This document shows positions 1-7,702 of a stretch of 11,502 bases of DNA, one piece after another (position 1 is the stretch's first letter; each line of letters begins with the position of its first letter). Made by a program: the position numbers and the translations under genes. The DNA lies in assembly GCA_027295475.1 (NCBI GenBank), contig JAPUKV010000079.1:1-11502 (forward strand), given 5' to 3'. Under the pieces are notes generated by a model. The model did no database searches, had not been told where the DNA came from, and saw nothing but the letters and a program-made list of their open reading frames with translations. Source of the stretch: Pseudomonadota bacterium. GTDB taxonomy: Bacteria > Pseudomonadota > Gammaproteobacteria > Woeseiales > Woeseiaceae.

Positions 1-499
1 CGTTCAGGTAGTACTCTCGATCGACCGGGTAGCCGGTAGCTTCGATCAGGTTGCCGAGAGTTGCGCCGTACGCCGCGTGACGGCCGTGACCGACATGCAG
101 GGGGCCCGTCGGGTTCGCAGATACGAATTCGATCAAATAGCGGGGTTTTTCCTTCGCTTTATGCCTGCCGTAGTTGTCGCCGTTGTCGAGAATGCTGGCT
201 ATTTCCTGATGAAATGCCGCACTGGCAACGTGAAAATTGATGAAACCAGGGCCAGCAAGCTCGACTTTGTCAACGAACTTGCTGGCAGGCAAATATTCGA
301 TGATTTGTGCGGCAAGCTCTCGGGGATTTTTGTCGACGGACCTAGCAAGGCGCATGGCGATATTCGTTGTGAAGTCACCGTGACGAGAGTCGCGCGTACG
401 TTCTACGGACTTGCTGATCGACGACAGCTCTGGTGCGTCTGCGAGCTCCGGTATAAGCGCAAGGGCCTGCTCGACAAGATGTGCAATGTTGCTCTTCAA
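1..499 (-). CDS. argS: Arginyl-tRNA synthetase, N-terminal part (runs off left edge)
   Basis: Class I aminoacyl-tRNA synthetase that charges tRNA-Arg in the cytoplasm. The first 166 residues are present and the C-terminal two thirds lie beyond the window. Residues 1 to about 90 form the Add-1 (Arg-tRNA-synt N) domain, ending in AGPGFINFHV. The catalytic domain begins with EFVSANPTGPLHVGH, whose HVGH at residues 135-138 is the HIGH ATP-binding signature. The N-terminus MKSNIAHLVEQAL resembles Pseudomonas-type ArgS more than E. coli ArgS. The start is a TTG at 499-497. No ATG or GTG lies in frame between it and the priA stop, and only a weak AGG precedes it. It lies 84 bp downstream of priA on the same strand, in the same reading frame, and is probably co-transcribed with it. 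The identity is secure; the exact start is less so. Confidence 0.93.
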   Translation of the reverse strand, partial: MKSNIAHLVEQALALIPELADAPELSSISKSVERTRDSRHGDFTTNIAMRLARSVDKNPRELAAQIIEYLPASKFVDKVELAGPGFINFHVASAAFHQEIASILDNGDNYGRHKAKEKPRYLIEFVSANPTGPLHVGHGRHAAYGATLGNLIEATGYPVDREYYLN

Positions 500-571
500 T
501 GACGTGCCTGGGAACCGCTTGAGTGAAGTATGCGCGCTGGGGACGGGAGCCGGCCATTCTAACGCGGCATC

Positions 572-598
572 AGAAAAGCTCAATTAGAAAAGCTCAAT
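572..598. repeat. Short tandem duplication across the priA stop codon
   Basis: The 13-mer AGAAAAGCTCAAT occurs at 572-584 and again at 586-598, a period of 14. On the coding strand this is ATTGAGCTTTTCT repeated. The upstream copy encodes the PriA C-terminus IELF and carries its TAA stop; the second copy lies just after the stop. It looks like a local slippage duplication of the end of priA. Confidence 0.85.
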
Positions 599-2797
599 CG
601 GGTCTACGTCGACAGACCAGCGCACGCGGCGGGCAGTCTTGTCGGTTTCAAGTTGGGGCCGCAAGGCCTGTAACAGGCGGTGCAGGGCCTGGCGGTCGGT
701 GCTTTGCAGGAGTAACTGTGCATGGTAACGGCCGGCCTTGCGCTCCATCGGTGCGCTGACGGGGCCCAGGATGATGACATTGCCCGAGCCTACCTCCTGT
801 GCTTTTGCCCGGGCGGCCTCGAGAAACCGCTGCGTATCAACACGTTTGTGTGCCGCAGCGCGTATCAAAGCCAGGCGTGAAAAAGGCGGCCACGAGGCTG
901 CCAATCTTTCCTGCAACGCCAATCGGGCAACGAGCTCATAACCCCCCCTGAACAACTCGCCCCAGAACGGGTGCTTCGGGAACGCCGTCTGAATGATGAC
1001 TTCGCCCTGGCGCTGTTCGCGGCCGGAGCGCCCGGCAACCTGAATCAGGCTCTGCGCCAGCCGTTCACTCGATCGAAAATCCGTCCCGAAGAGGCCCTGA
1101 TCGGCATTGATAACGCCCACCAGTGTCAGGTTCGGAAAGTGATGGCCTTTCGACAGCATTTGAGTGCCGACGAGAATATCTGCATCACCCTTCATCGCCA
1201 GCGCCAGCGCCTCGTTCATCGTGTCTTTCAGTCGGGTGCTGTCGCTGTCGATGCGCGTAATCCTGCGGTCCGGGAATTGCTGGGCAAGTGACTCTTCGAG
1301 CCTTTCTGTACCCTGGCCCAGGGGCCGGCAGGGCCCGCCACATTCCGGGCACCGGGATTCTACCGGCCGACTCGCGCCGCAGTGATGGCAAAGAAGCTTC
1401 GGGTCGCCGGCATGAACGGTCATGCGCGCATCACATCGCCGGCATTCCGCAATATGGCCGCAGCTCGAACATATCAACGTGGGTGCGAAACCCCGTCTGT
1501 TCAGAAAAATGAGGACCTGCCCACCGGCCTGCAGATTTTCTTCGATGGCATTGAGCAAAGGCACGCTAATGCCGTCGTATGCGGACTGTTGATTGAGATC
1601 GACAAGCCGCATCAACGGAGGTACCGCACTGCCAGCGCGAGATGGCAATGAGACGTGATGATACATCCCCTCAGTACAATGTTGCAGTGATTCGATGGAG
1701 GGCGTAGCCGAACCGAGTACGATCGGAACACCCAGGTGCTTTGCCTTGGCTATTGCGAGATCCCTCGCGGAATAACGCAAGCCTTCCTGCTGCTTGAACG
1801 AGCTGTCATGTTCTTCGTCGACGACAATCAATCCCGGATTCTTTAGCGGCGCAAAAACCGCCGAACGCGTACCCAGTACGAGCGATGCGGATCCGTTTCT
1901 CGCGCTGCGCCACGCGGACAATCTGATGCTGTCGGGCAACGAGGAATGCAGCAAGGCCGGTTCGATGCCAAGGCGCTCTTTCAGGCGCGCAACGAATTGC
2001 GGCGTCAGTCCGATCTCGGGAACGAGCACCAGCACCTGACGGCCTGCATCCAGAACGTCTTTCATGAGGCGCAAATAGACTTCCGTCTTGCCACTGCCGG
2101 TGACGCCGTCAAGCAATGAGACATGAAAACCCGGCTGGCTACGGATTACTTCCAGCGCTTTAGTTTGATCCACATTCAGGGTCGGACCGTCGGTCGCGTC
2201 TCCGGTTTGCGGTTCGAAGTCCGGTTCCGGCGGCGCTTCGAATAACCGCAGCCATGATTTATCGAGCATGGTCTTGCGGATACGACGCCATCCAGGCATG
2301 GCTTCGTCGAGCACATCGAATCTCACGCCATCGTTAGCATGGCCGCCAAGGAGCTCGAGAAGCTCTGCTTGGCGCGGCGCCTTACTTGCGACGGCGGACA
2401 AGGACTGAGCGGCGCCTTCGCCGGTGATGGCAACTCGCTGAACGACAGGATTGAGGGCTTTTCCCTGGCGCAACAGCGCTGGCAACGCTGCAGCAACGAC
2501 TTCGCCGATGGGGTGATGATAATAATCGCTCGTAAACCGGATCAGCCACCGGTCCGGCTCGCGGAGGATCGCTTCGTCGTCGAGTGTCGATAAGATGCGA
2601 CGCAGTTTGGACAGCGGCAGCTCACTGTGCGTCTCATGGGCGAGGACCATTCCGATCTGTCGCTGCCGGCCGAAAGGCACGAGAACCCGGCAGCCGGGCG
2701 GAGGAGCCGGGGCAGGCGCAGAGGATGGTGGCAGATAGTCAAAGAGTCGCGAAAGCGGCGCATTGATGGCAACCCGCAAAATCAGCTCTTTGCTCAT
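584..2797 (-). CDS. priA: Primosomal replication-restart helicase PriA
   Basis: Superfamily 2 3'-5' DNA helicase that recognises stalled forks and D-loops and loads the replisome through PriB/DnaT/DnaC-type partners in the cytoplasm. At 737 residues it is the usual length (E. coli about 732). The N-terminal 3'-DNA-binding domain covers about residues 1-105 (NAPLSRLFDYLPP) and a winged-helix region follows. Helicase motifs are Walker A GVTGSGKT at 231-238, Walker B DEEH at 327-330 and motif III GSATPS at 362-367. The zinc-binding insertion has paired cysteines at 443/446, 452/455, 470/473 and 483/486, all intact. QVAGRSGR, the motif VI region, is present near the C-terminus. The ATG at 2797 follows an AT-rich leader with no clear Shine-Dalgarno sequence. 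argS lies downstream, and the sigma-factor operon is divergent upstream. Confidence 0.98.
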   Translation of the reverse strand: MSKELILRVAINAPLSRLFDYLPPSSAPAPAPPPGCRVLVPFGRQRQIGMVLAHETHSELPLSKLRRILSTLDDEAILREPDRWLIRFTSDYYHHPIGEVVAAALPALLRQGKALNPVVQRVAITGEGAAQSLSAVASKAPRQAELLELLGGHANDGVRFDVLDEAMPGWRRIRKTMLDKSWLRLFEAPPEPDFEPQTGDATDGPTLNVDQTKALEVIRSQPGFHVSLLDGVTGSGKTEVYLRLMKDVLDAGRQVLVLVPEIGLTPQFVARLKERLGIEPALLHSSLPDSIRLSAWRSARNGSASLVLGTRSAVFAPLKNPGLIVVDEEHDSSFKQQEGLRYSARDLAIAKAKHLGVPIVLGSATPSIESLQHCTEGMYHHVSLPSRAGSAVPPLMRLVDLNQQSAYDGISVPLLNAIEENLQAGGQVLIFLNRRGFAPTLICSSCGHIAECRRCDARMTVHAGDPKLLCHHCGASRPVESRCPECGGPCRPLGQGTERLEESLAQQFPDRRITRIDSDSTRLKDTMNEALALAMKGDADILVGTQMLSKGHHFPNLTLVGVINADQGLFGTDFRSSERLAQSLIQVAGRSGREQRQGEVIIQTAFPKHPFWGELFRGGYELVARLALQERLAASWPPFSRLALIRAAAHKRVDTQRFLEAARAKAQEVGSGNVIILGPVSAPMERKAGRYHAQLLLQSTDRQALHRLLQALRPQLETDKTARRVRWSVDVDPIELF

Positions 2798-3023
2798 TTA
2801 TTGTTTAAATACAAAGACATATGTTTTTTAATTTCGACCCGGAATTGCCGGACACGACATTATGTCAAGCCGATCGGGCCGCCATTGCGCCCTTTCCCGG
2901 TCAACCGGACGTTTGCCCGGACGTTATACAGGCGTGACACGTTATTAGACCCCGTGATGGAGTCAAGATGTTTGACAGGAATGAGACGGATCTCAAGCGC
3001 TCGAATGCCGGAATTGGCAAACG
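2798..3023. promoter_or_regulatory. Divergent intergenic region between priA and the sigma-factor operon
   Basis: This 226-bp gap has no gene and must hold the promoters for priA (leftward) and the sigma operon (rightward). The priA-proximal part (about 2798-2835) is AT-rich. A perfect palindrome GACATTATGTC lies at 2856-2866 and overlaps a minus-strand TTGACA (2863-2868) that could be a priA -35 box, but no good -10 follows at 16-18 bp. On the sigma side are CCGGTCAACCGG (2897-2908), two direct repeats of CCGGACGTT, and AT-rich hexamers at 2924-2929 and 2942-2947. A plus-strand TTGACA at 2971-2976 also lacks a convincing -10 partner. No promoter can be fixed from this sequence alone. Confidence 0.5.
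2905..2925 (+). repeat. Direct repeat of CCGGACGTT, candidate operator or ECF promoter element
   Basis: CCGGACGTT occurs at 2905-2913 and 2917-2925, a 12-bp period, about 100 bp upstream of the sigma-factor start. The first copy overlaps the inverted repeat CCGGT-CA-ACCGG at 2897-2908. CGTTAT follows at 2922-2927 and recurs at 2940-2945. The repeats are visible in the sequence; a regulatory role is inference. Confidence 0.4.
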
Positions 3024-3632
3024 ATGAGCACTTGCGCATGTGAATTTGCGGTATCGTCCACCCGCGACCATTTTACGGGGGCGAAAGAGCTGCAGCGAGA
3101 ACAGGAACTCAACCGGTTTTTGGCAGACGTTGAAAGACGTGCCCTGCGAATCGCGGAGATAGCTATTCGCGATCGTGATGAAGCGCTGGATCTGGTGCAG
3201 GAGGCGATGATCAAGCTGGTGCGCAATTATGCAAACCGGTCTAACGACGAATGGACGCCGTTGTTTTACCGGATTCTGCAAAACGGCGTCCGGGACTGGC
3301 ATCGACGGCGGGTGGTCCGCAATCGCGTAATGGTCTGGTTCGGCCGTTCCACCAGCGATGACGGAGACTACGATCCGGTTGCCGTTGCACCGGACCCGGC
3401 TGGCAGGACGCCGGATGAAATTCTGCAAACGGACCAGGCGATGGAGAGCCTCCAGCTTGCCGTTGCAGCGCTGCCACGGCGGCAGAGGGAGGCCTTCATG
3501 TTGCGCACATTCGAGGGACTGAACGTGGCTGGCACAGCCGTCGCCATGGGTTGCAGCGAGGGCAGCGTAAAGACACATTATTCTCGCGCGGTACATTCCT
3601 TGCGGGACACATTGGGAGAACACTGGCAATGA
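3024..3632 (+). CDS. ECF-like RNA polymerase sigma factor
   Basis: A 202-residue sigma-70 family protein with only regions 2 and 4, as in extracytoplasmic-function sigma factors. Region 2 covers about residues 31-100, with the core-binding stretch DEALDLVQEAM (52-62) and the DNA-melting/-10 part RILQNGVRDWHRRR (83-96). A linker of about 40 residues rich in D, P and G follows. Region 4 covers about 141-196 and holds LPRRQREAFMLR and the helix-turn-helix ending GCSEGSVKTHYSRA. The ATG at 3024 has only a weak GGAA about 10 nt upstream; no other in-frame start is obvious before region 2. Its stop overlaps the next start (ATGA), so it heads a tightly coupled operon. The N-terminal 20 residues contain two cysteines (C4, C6) with no known role. 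Target promoters are unknown; autoregulation is plausible. Confidence 0.88.
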   Translation: MSTCACEFAVSSTRDHFTGAKELQREQELNRFLADVERRALRIAEIAIRDRDEALDLVQEAMIKLVRNYANRSNDEWTPLFYRILQNGVRDWHRRRVVRNRVMVWFGRSTSDDGDYDPVAVAPDPAGRTPDEILQTDQAMESLQLAVAALPRRQREAFMLRTFEGLNVAGTAVAMGCSEGSVKTHYSRAVHSLRDTLGEHWQ

Positions 3633-4048
3633 ACGAGCGGGACACGGAATCCGCCAGGACCGACGATGAGCTTCTCGTCACGAAGGCGAAAGAGCTCTTC
3701 GATCAAAGTGTGGAAGGTCTCGATGCGGAAACGCGGTCACGGTTGAACCGTGGCCGGCATGAAGCGCTGACGCTTCTTCGGCCGGGTGCCCGTTACGGGC
3801 AGTGGCTGCAATGGAATCAGCGGAGCTTGCCGGCGGCCGGCGTCGCCGCAGCCGCAGTGGTTGCCGTATTGATCTGGACCGGCAGAACATCGGTTGATGA
3901 CCTGACGCCACCGGCGACGGCAAGCGACTTGGAAATTTTGCTGGCCGAGGATAGTTTCGAGATGCTGCAGGAACTCGAATTCTACAGCTGGATAAACTTT
4001 GAAGCGGAACTTGACGACGAGCCGGGCACAAATGGCAACGTCGGCTGA
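3629..4048 (+). CDS. Single-pass membrane protein, DUF3619-like, possible anti-sigma factor
   Basis: A 139-residue protein. The N-terminal 65 residues are charged and helical (DELLVTKAKELFDQSVEGLDAE, split around residues 13-34, then an RxRLNRGRHEAL-type stretch). One hydrophobic segment lies at about 66-85 (AAGVAAAAVVAVLIW). A short acidic tail of about 50 residues ends in ASDLEILLAEDSFEML and a W-containing segment. This layout matches the DUF3619 family known beside sigma factor and DUF3106 genes in proteobacteria. The start is the ATG at 3629, in a 4-bp ATGA overlap with the sigma stop. A cytoplasmic N-terminal helical part, one membrane span and position directly after an ECF sigma gene are what an anti-sigma factor would show, but there is no zinc-binding HxxxCxxC motif. 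That role is inference. Confidence 0.72.
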   Translation: MNERDTESARTDDELLVTKAKELFDQSVEGLDAETRSRLNRGRHEALTLLRPGARYGQWLQWNQRSLPAAGVAAAAVVAVLIWTGRTSVDDLTPPATASDLEILLAEDSFEMLQELEFYSWINFEAELDDEPGTNGNVG

Positions 4049-4301
4049 TAAAAGGCAGCCGGACTGTGTACTCAGCGTAGCAGTCCTGCTGGGCTTAATC
4101 GGATGTAGTGGCGTCGTTATAGCAGATGATGAACAACCCGACCTGGAGTTCCTGGAATACCTCGGAAGTTGGGAAGAATCGGATGAGGACTGGCTGCTGT
4201 TTAATGGAATGGAGAATGAACCGGTGGCAGCCGATGTGCATAAGCGGAGCGGTCCCAAGCTGGAAGGCGAAGAGTCGACGGAGTCAGAAGATGAAAGCTA
4301 A
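4032..4301 (+). CDS. Small acidic exported protein or lipoprotein of unknown function
   Basis: An 89-residue protein. After a short polar N-terminus a hydrophobic segment runs over about residues 13-30. Two signal cleavage sites are possible: a lipobox-like LIGC with C25 as lipidated cysteine, or signal peptidase I after VIA (residues 29-31) before DDEQ. The mature part starts with a W- and acid-rich motif, DLEFLEYLGSWEESDEDW (residues 37-54), and ends in a strongly acidic tail. I do not recognise a named function. Proteins with a similar LEFLG-W-E motif are found next to DUF3106 genes, from memory. It starts at the ATG at 4032, overlapping the preceding gene by 17 bp, and its end overlaps the next gene by 11 bp, so it is translated as part of the sigma operon. 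The pairing of an acidic exported protein with the basic DUF3106 protein hints that the two could interact. Confidence 0.68.
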   Translation: MATSADKRQPDCVLSVAVLLGLIGCSGVVIADDEQPDLEFLEYLGSWEESDEDWLLFNGMENEPVAADVHKRSGPKLEGEESTESEDES

Positions 4302-4782
4302 ATGGATGGTGTCAATCGGTGCATTGCTATTACTGGCAATAAGCGGCGTATCGCTGGCACAGGACGAACACACTTCCTGGGAAAGTCTCAGCGAGGAACA
4401 GCAACGGGTTTTGGGGCCCTACGCCGATTCCTGGAGCACGTTCACGCCTGCACGACAGGCGCGATTGTCGGCCGGTGCGAAGCGATGGACGGGCATGTCC
4501 CGTGGCGATAGAAAAGCCGCAAAGAAACGGTTTCAGGCGTGGCGCAATCTTTCCGATGAACAACGCGATGTGATTCGGTCGCGGTATCTCGAGTTCCAGG
4601 GAATGTCGGCAGGGGATCGGGCGGGTATCCGCAGGGCCTATGATAGCTTTCGCCGCATGCCGCCCGACCGGCGCCAGGAATTGCGGGACCGTTATAGAAA
4701 AATGACACCGGATCAGCGGCAGCGGGTACGGCAGAGGCTAAGGGATCGTGCCGCAGACCGTCCGCGGCCGACGGACCGCTAA
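4291..4782 (+). CDS. Exported DUF3106-type helical-repeat protein
   Basis: A 163-residue protein with a clear signal peptide: MKAK, a hydrophobic core at about residues 6-20 and cleavage after SLA (residue 23) before QDE. It is expected in the periplasm. The mature part is basic and built of six consecutive 18-residue units (29-136). Each has an aromatic W/F at position 2, a hydrophobic residue at position 5 and S/T/P at position 6, followed by a D/E/R/Q-rich helix. The position-5 residues are L33, F51, M69, L87, M105 and M123, exactly 18 apart. A last unit (KMTPDQRQ) is 15 residues on, and the C-terminus is R- and D-rich. This matches DUF3106, whose function is unknown. The start at 4291 is chosen because the signal peptide begins there; upstream residues in this frame are a shadow of the previous gene. 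It overlaps the upstream stop by 11 bp. Confidence 0.82.
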   Translation: MKAKWMVSIGALLLLAISGVSLAQDEHTSWESLSEEQQRVLGPYADSWSTFTPARQARLSAGAKRWTGMSRGDRKAAKKRFQAWRNLSDEQRDVIRSRYLEFQGMSAGDRAGIRRAYDSFRRMPPDRRQELRDRYRKMTPDQRQRVRQRLRDRAADRPRPTDR

Positions 4783-4818
4783 TAAAAAACAGGGACCAAA
4801 ACACTCAAGGAGCATGAA

Positions 4819-4882
4819 CTAAAGGGGTCGAACCCCTAAAAATCTGTGGCACTCCAGATTTTTGGGGGTTCGACCCCTTTAG
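4819..4882. repeat. REP-like long hairpin between convergent genes
   Basis: The left arm 4819-4846 and right arm 4855-4882 are inverted copies, 27 of 28 bases complementary with one T:G at 4837/4864, around an 8-nt loop (TGGCACTC). Each arm contains its own small palindrome: GGGGTCGAACCCC at 4824-4836 and GGGGTTCGACCCC at 4865-4877. It sits between the DUF3106 stop and the pntB stop, the usual place for a REP element and a possible bidirectional transcription barrier. No T-run follows the stem directly on either strand, so it is not a textbook intrinsic terminator. Confidence 0.8.
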
Positions 4883-4902
4883 GTCTCCGCGACTCTGTTT
4901 CT

Positions 4903-6282
4903 CTATATCGCCTTGACTTCCTGAATGAGCTGACTCGCCATCGCCTGGCCGTCGCCATACAACATTCTCGTCTGGTCCAGGAAGAACAATGCGTTCTCGA
5001 TGCCTGAGAATCCGACGCCCTGTCCGCGCTTGATGACGATCACATTCTTCGCGTGATCGGCATCCAGGATCGGCATGCCGTAGATCGGGCTTGCGGGATC
5101 CGTTCGCGCAGCCGGGTTGACGACGTCGTTCGCGCCGATAACAAGGGCGACGTCCGCGGTTGGAAATTCGGCGTTGATCTCGTCCTGGTCATAAATGATG
5201 TCGTAAGGTACGCCGGCCTCCGCCAACAACACGTTCATATGGCCGGGCATTCTTCCCGCGACCGGGTGAATCGCGAACTTGACGTCGACGCCGCGGCTTA
5301 TCAGTAACTGAGCAAGTTCCCACACTTTGTGCTGCGCCTGCGCAACCGCCATACCGTAACCTGGCACGATCAGCACCTTGTCGGCGAACGCCATCATGAC
5401 GCCAACGTCCGGCGCTTCGATAGGCTTCATACTGCCGGCGATATCGCTGGCTTCACCCACCTCGTCACCGAATCGGGAGAACAAGACGTTGGCGAGAGAG
5501 CGATTCATTGCTTTGGCCATCAACTGTGTCAACAGCGTACCGGCCGCGCCCACGACCGTACCCGCAATAATCATCGCGGCGTTCTGTAATACAAAGCCTT
5601 CAAAGGCGACAGCAAGGCCGGTCAAGGCGTTGTAAAGAGAAATGACGACCGGCATGTCGGCGCCGCCGATCGGCAGTGTCATCGTGACGCCGAGTATCAG
5701 GGCGAGCAGGAAGAACACGAAGATGAGATTTATGTCGCCATGCTGGAAGACGATAATGCCAGCAAGTCCGACCGTCGCTGTCAGCAACAAGAGGTTGAGA
5801 AGCTGCTGGCCGCCGAAGCGAACAGTGCTCTTCATTAGTCCCTGTAATTTCGCAAACGCAATGAGACTGCCGCTGAATGACACGGCACCGATCATGCCGC
5901 CGAGGACAGCGAGAGTGCCAAATACCAGGCCGTGTTCTTCTCCGCCTAACAGCTCAACTGCGGCAATCGCCGCTGCGGCACCGCCGCCCATGCCGTTATA
6001 AAGTGCAATCATCTGCGGCATGTCGGTCATCGCGACTTTCTTGCCACTGACCCAGGCAAGCACGCCGCCGATAAAGATGGCCACCATCATCAGGGCGTAA
6101 TTGCCCATGCCCGGGTACAGGAATGTCACCAGCGTCGCAACAACCATGCCGGCGCCGGCCCAGATGATGCCGCCACGCGCCGTTACCGGAGAACTCATCC
6201 GCTTTAGGCCGAAAATAAAGAGGATTGCCGCGATGAAATAACTGGCTTCGATCACCGAGCGCATCGAGACAAATTCGCTCAT
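4903..6282 (-). CDS. pntB: NAD(P) transhydrogenase subunit beta
   Basis: Beta subunit of the proton-translocating transhydrogenase, which uses the proton-motive force to reduce NADP+ with NADH in the inner membrane. At 459 residues it is the normal length. The first about 265 residues are a polytopic domain II with many hydrophobic helices (e.g. 13-26, 41-56, 64-78, 119-145, 160-180, 186-200). Domain III (about 290-459) binds NADP(H): GYGMAVAQAQ at 308-317, HPVAGRMPGH at 339-348, GANDVVNP at 383-390 and KRGQGVGFSGIEN at 418-430. The last motif differs from the KRS-type sequence I recall for the E. coli protein. The ATG at 6282 overlaps the pntAb stop by 4 bp (ATGA), and AAGGAG (complement of 6291-6296) lies 8 nt upstream. 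It is the last gene of the operon and ends 20 bp from the REP-like hairpin. Confidence 0.97.
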   Translation of the reverse strand: MSEFVSMRSVIEASYFIAAILFIFGLKRMSSPVTARGGIIWAGAGMVVATLVTFLYPGMGNYALMMVAIFIGGVLAWVSGKKVAMTDMPQMIALYNGMGGGAAAAIAAVELLGGEEHGLVFGTLAVLGGMIGAVSFSGSLIAFAKLQGLMKSTVRFGGQQLLNLLLLTATVGLAGIIVFQHGDINLIFVFFLLALILGVTMTLPIGGADMPVVISLYNALTGLAVAFEGFVLQNAAMIIAGTVVGAAGTLLTQLMAKAMNRSLANVLFSRFGDEVGEASDIAGSMKPIEAPDVGVMMAFADKVLIVPGYGMAVAQAQHKVWELAQLLISRGVDVKFAIHPVAGRMPGHMNVLLAEAGVPYDIIYDQDEINAEFPTADVALVIGANDVVNPAARTDPASPIYGMPILDADHAKNVIVIKRGQGVGFSGIENALFFLDQTRMLYGDGQAMASQLIQEVKAI

Positions 6283-6568
6283 GAGCTTTTCTCCTTGCTG
6301 CTCTTGAACATCTCGAGCATTCGCTCGGTAACGACGTAACCGCCGACTGCGTTTCCGGCGCCGAGAAATACGCCGATGAAGCCGATTATGAGTTCCATTG
6401 TCGTGTCGGCCCTGCCAAGGGCAACCATTGCACCGACCAGCACGATGCCATGCACGAAGTTCGATCCCGACATCAATGGTGTGTGAAGAATGGACGGCAC
6501 GCGTCCGATGATTTCGTGGCCGACGAACGCCGCCAGCATGAAAATGTAAAGTGCGATGAATCCGTCAA

Positions 6569-6572
<4 letters not shown>
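6279..6572 (-). CDS. pntAb: NAD(P) transhydrogenase subunit alpha, membrane part
   Basis: Small membrane subunit that completes domain II of the transhydrogenase. At 97 residues it has three hydrophobic helices at about 5-20, 38-54 and 58-80. The conserved loop HTPLMSGSNFVHG lies between the first and second helices. In E. coli this part is fused to the soluble alpha domain; here it is a separate gene as in Rhodospirillum rubrum. The start at 6572 overlaps the pntAa stop by 4 bp and has a near-perfect Shine-Dalgarno AAGGAGG (complement of 6582-6588) 9 nt upstream. It is coupled to both neighbours. Confidence 0.96.

Positions 6573-7702
<1,130 letters not shown>

Noticed and set aside
77..502. 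Plus-strand open frame opposite argS
   Set aside because: The antisense frame encodes ArgS with the HVGH motif; the plus-strand product has no recognisable character.
2901..3629. 242-codon minus-strand open frame over the sigma gene
   Set aside because: It mirrors the sigma coding frame, has a composition unlike a real protein and no start signal; sigma regions 2 and 4 are clear on the plus strand.
3737..4258. 173-codon minus-strand open frame over the membrane protein and small exported protein
   Set aside because: Shadow of two overlapping plus-strand genes whose overlaps and export signals are convincing.
4806..4821. AAGGAG followed by ATG AAC TAA, a minimal reading frame before the hairpin
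   Set aside because: Two codons only; no reason to think it is a leader peptide, as no gene follows on that strand.
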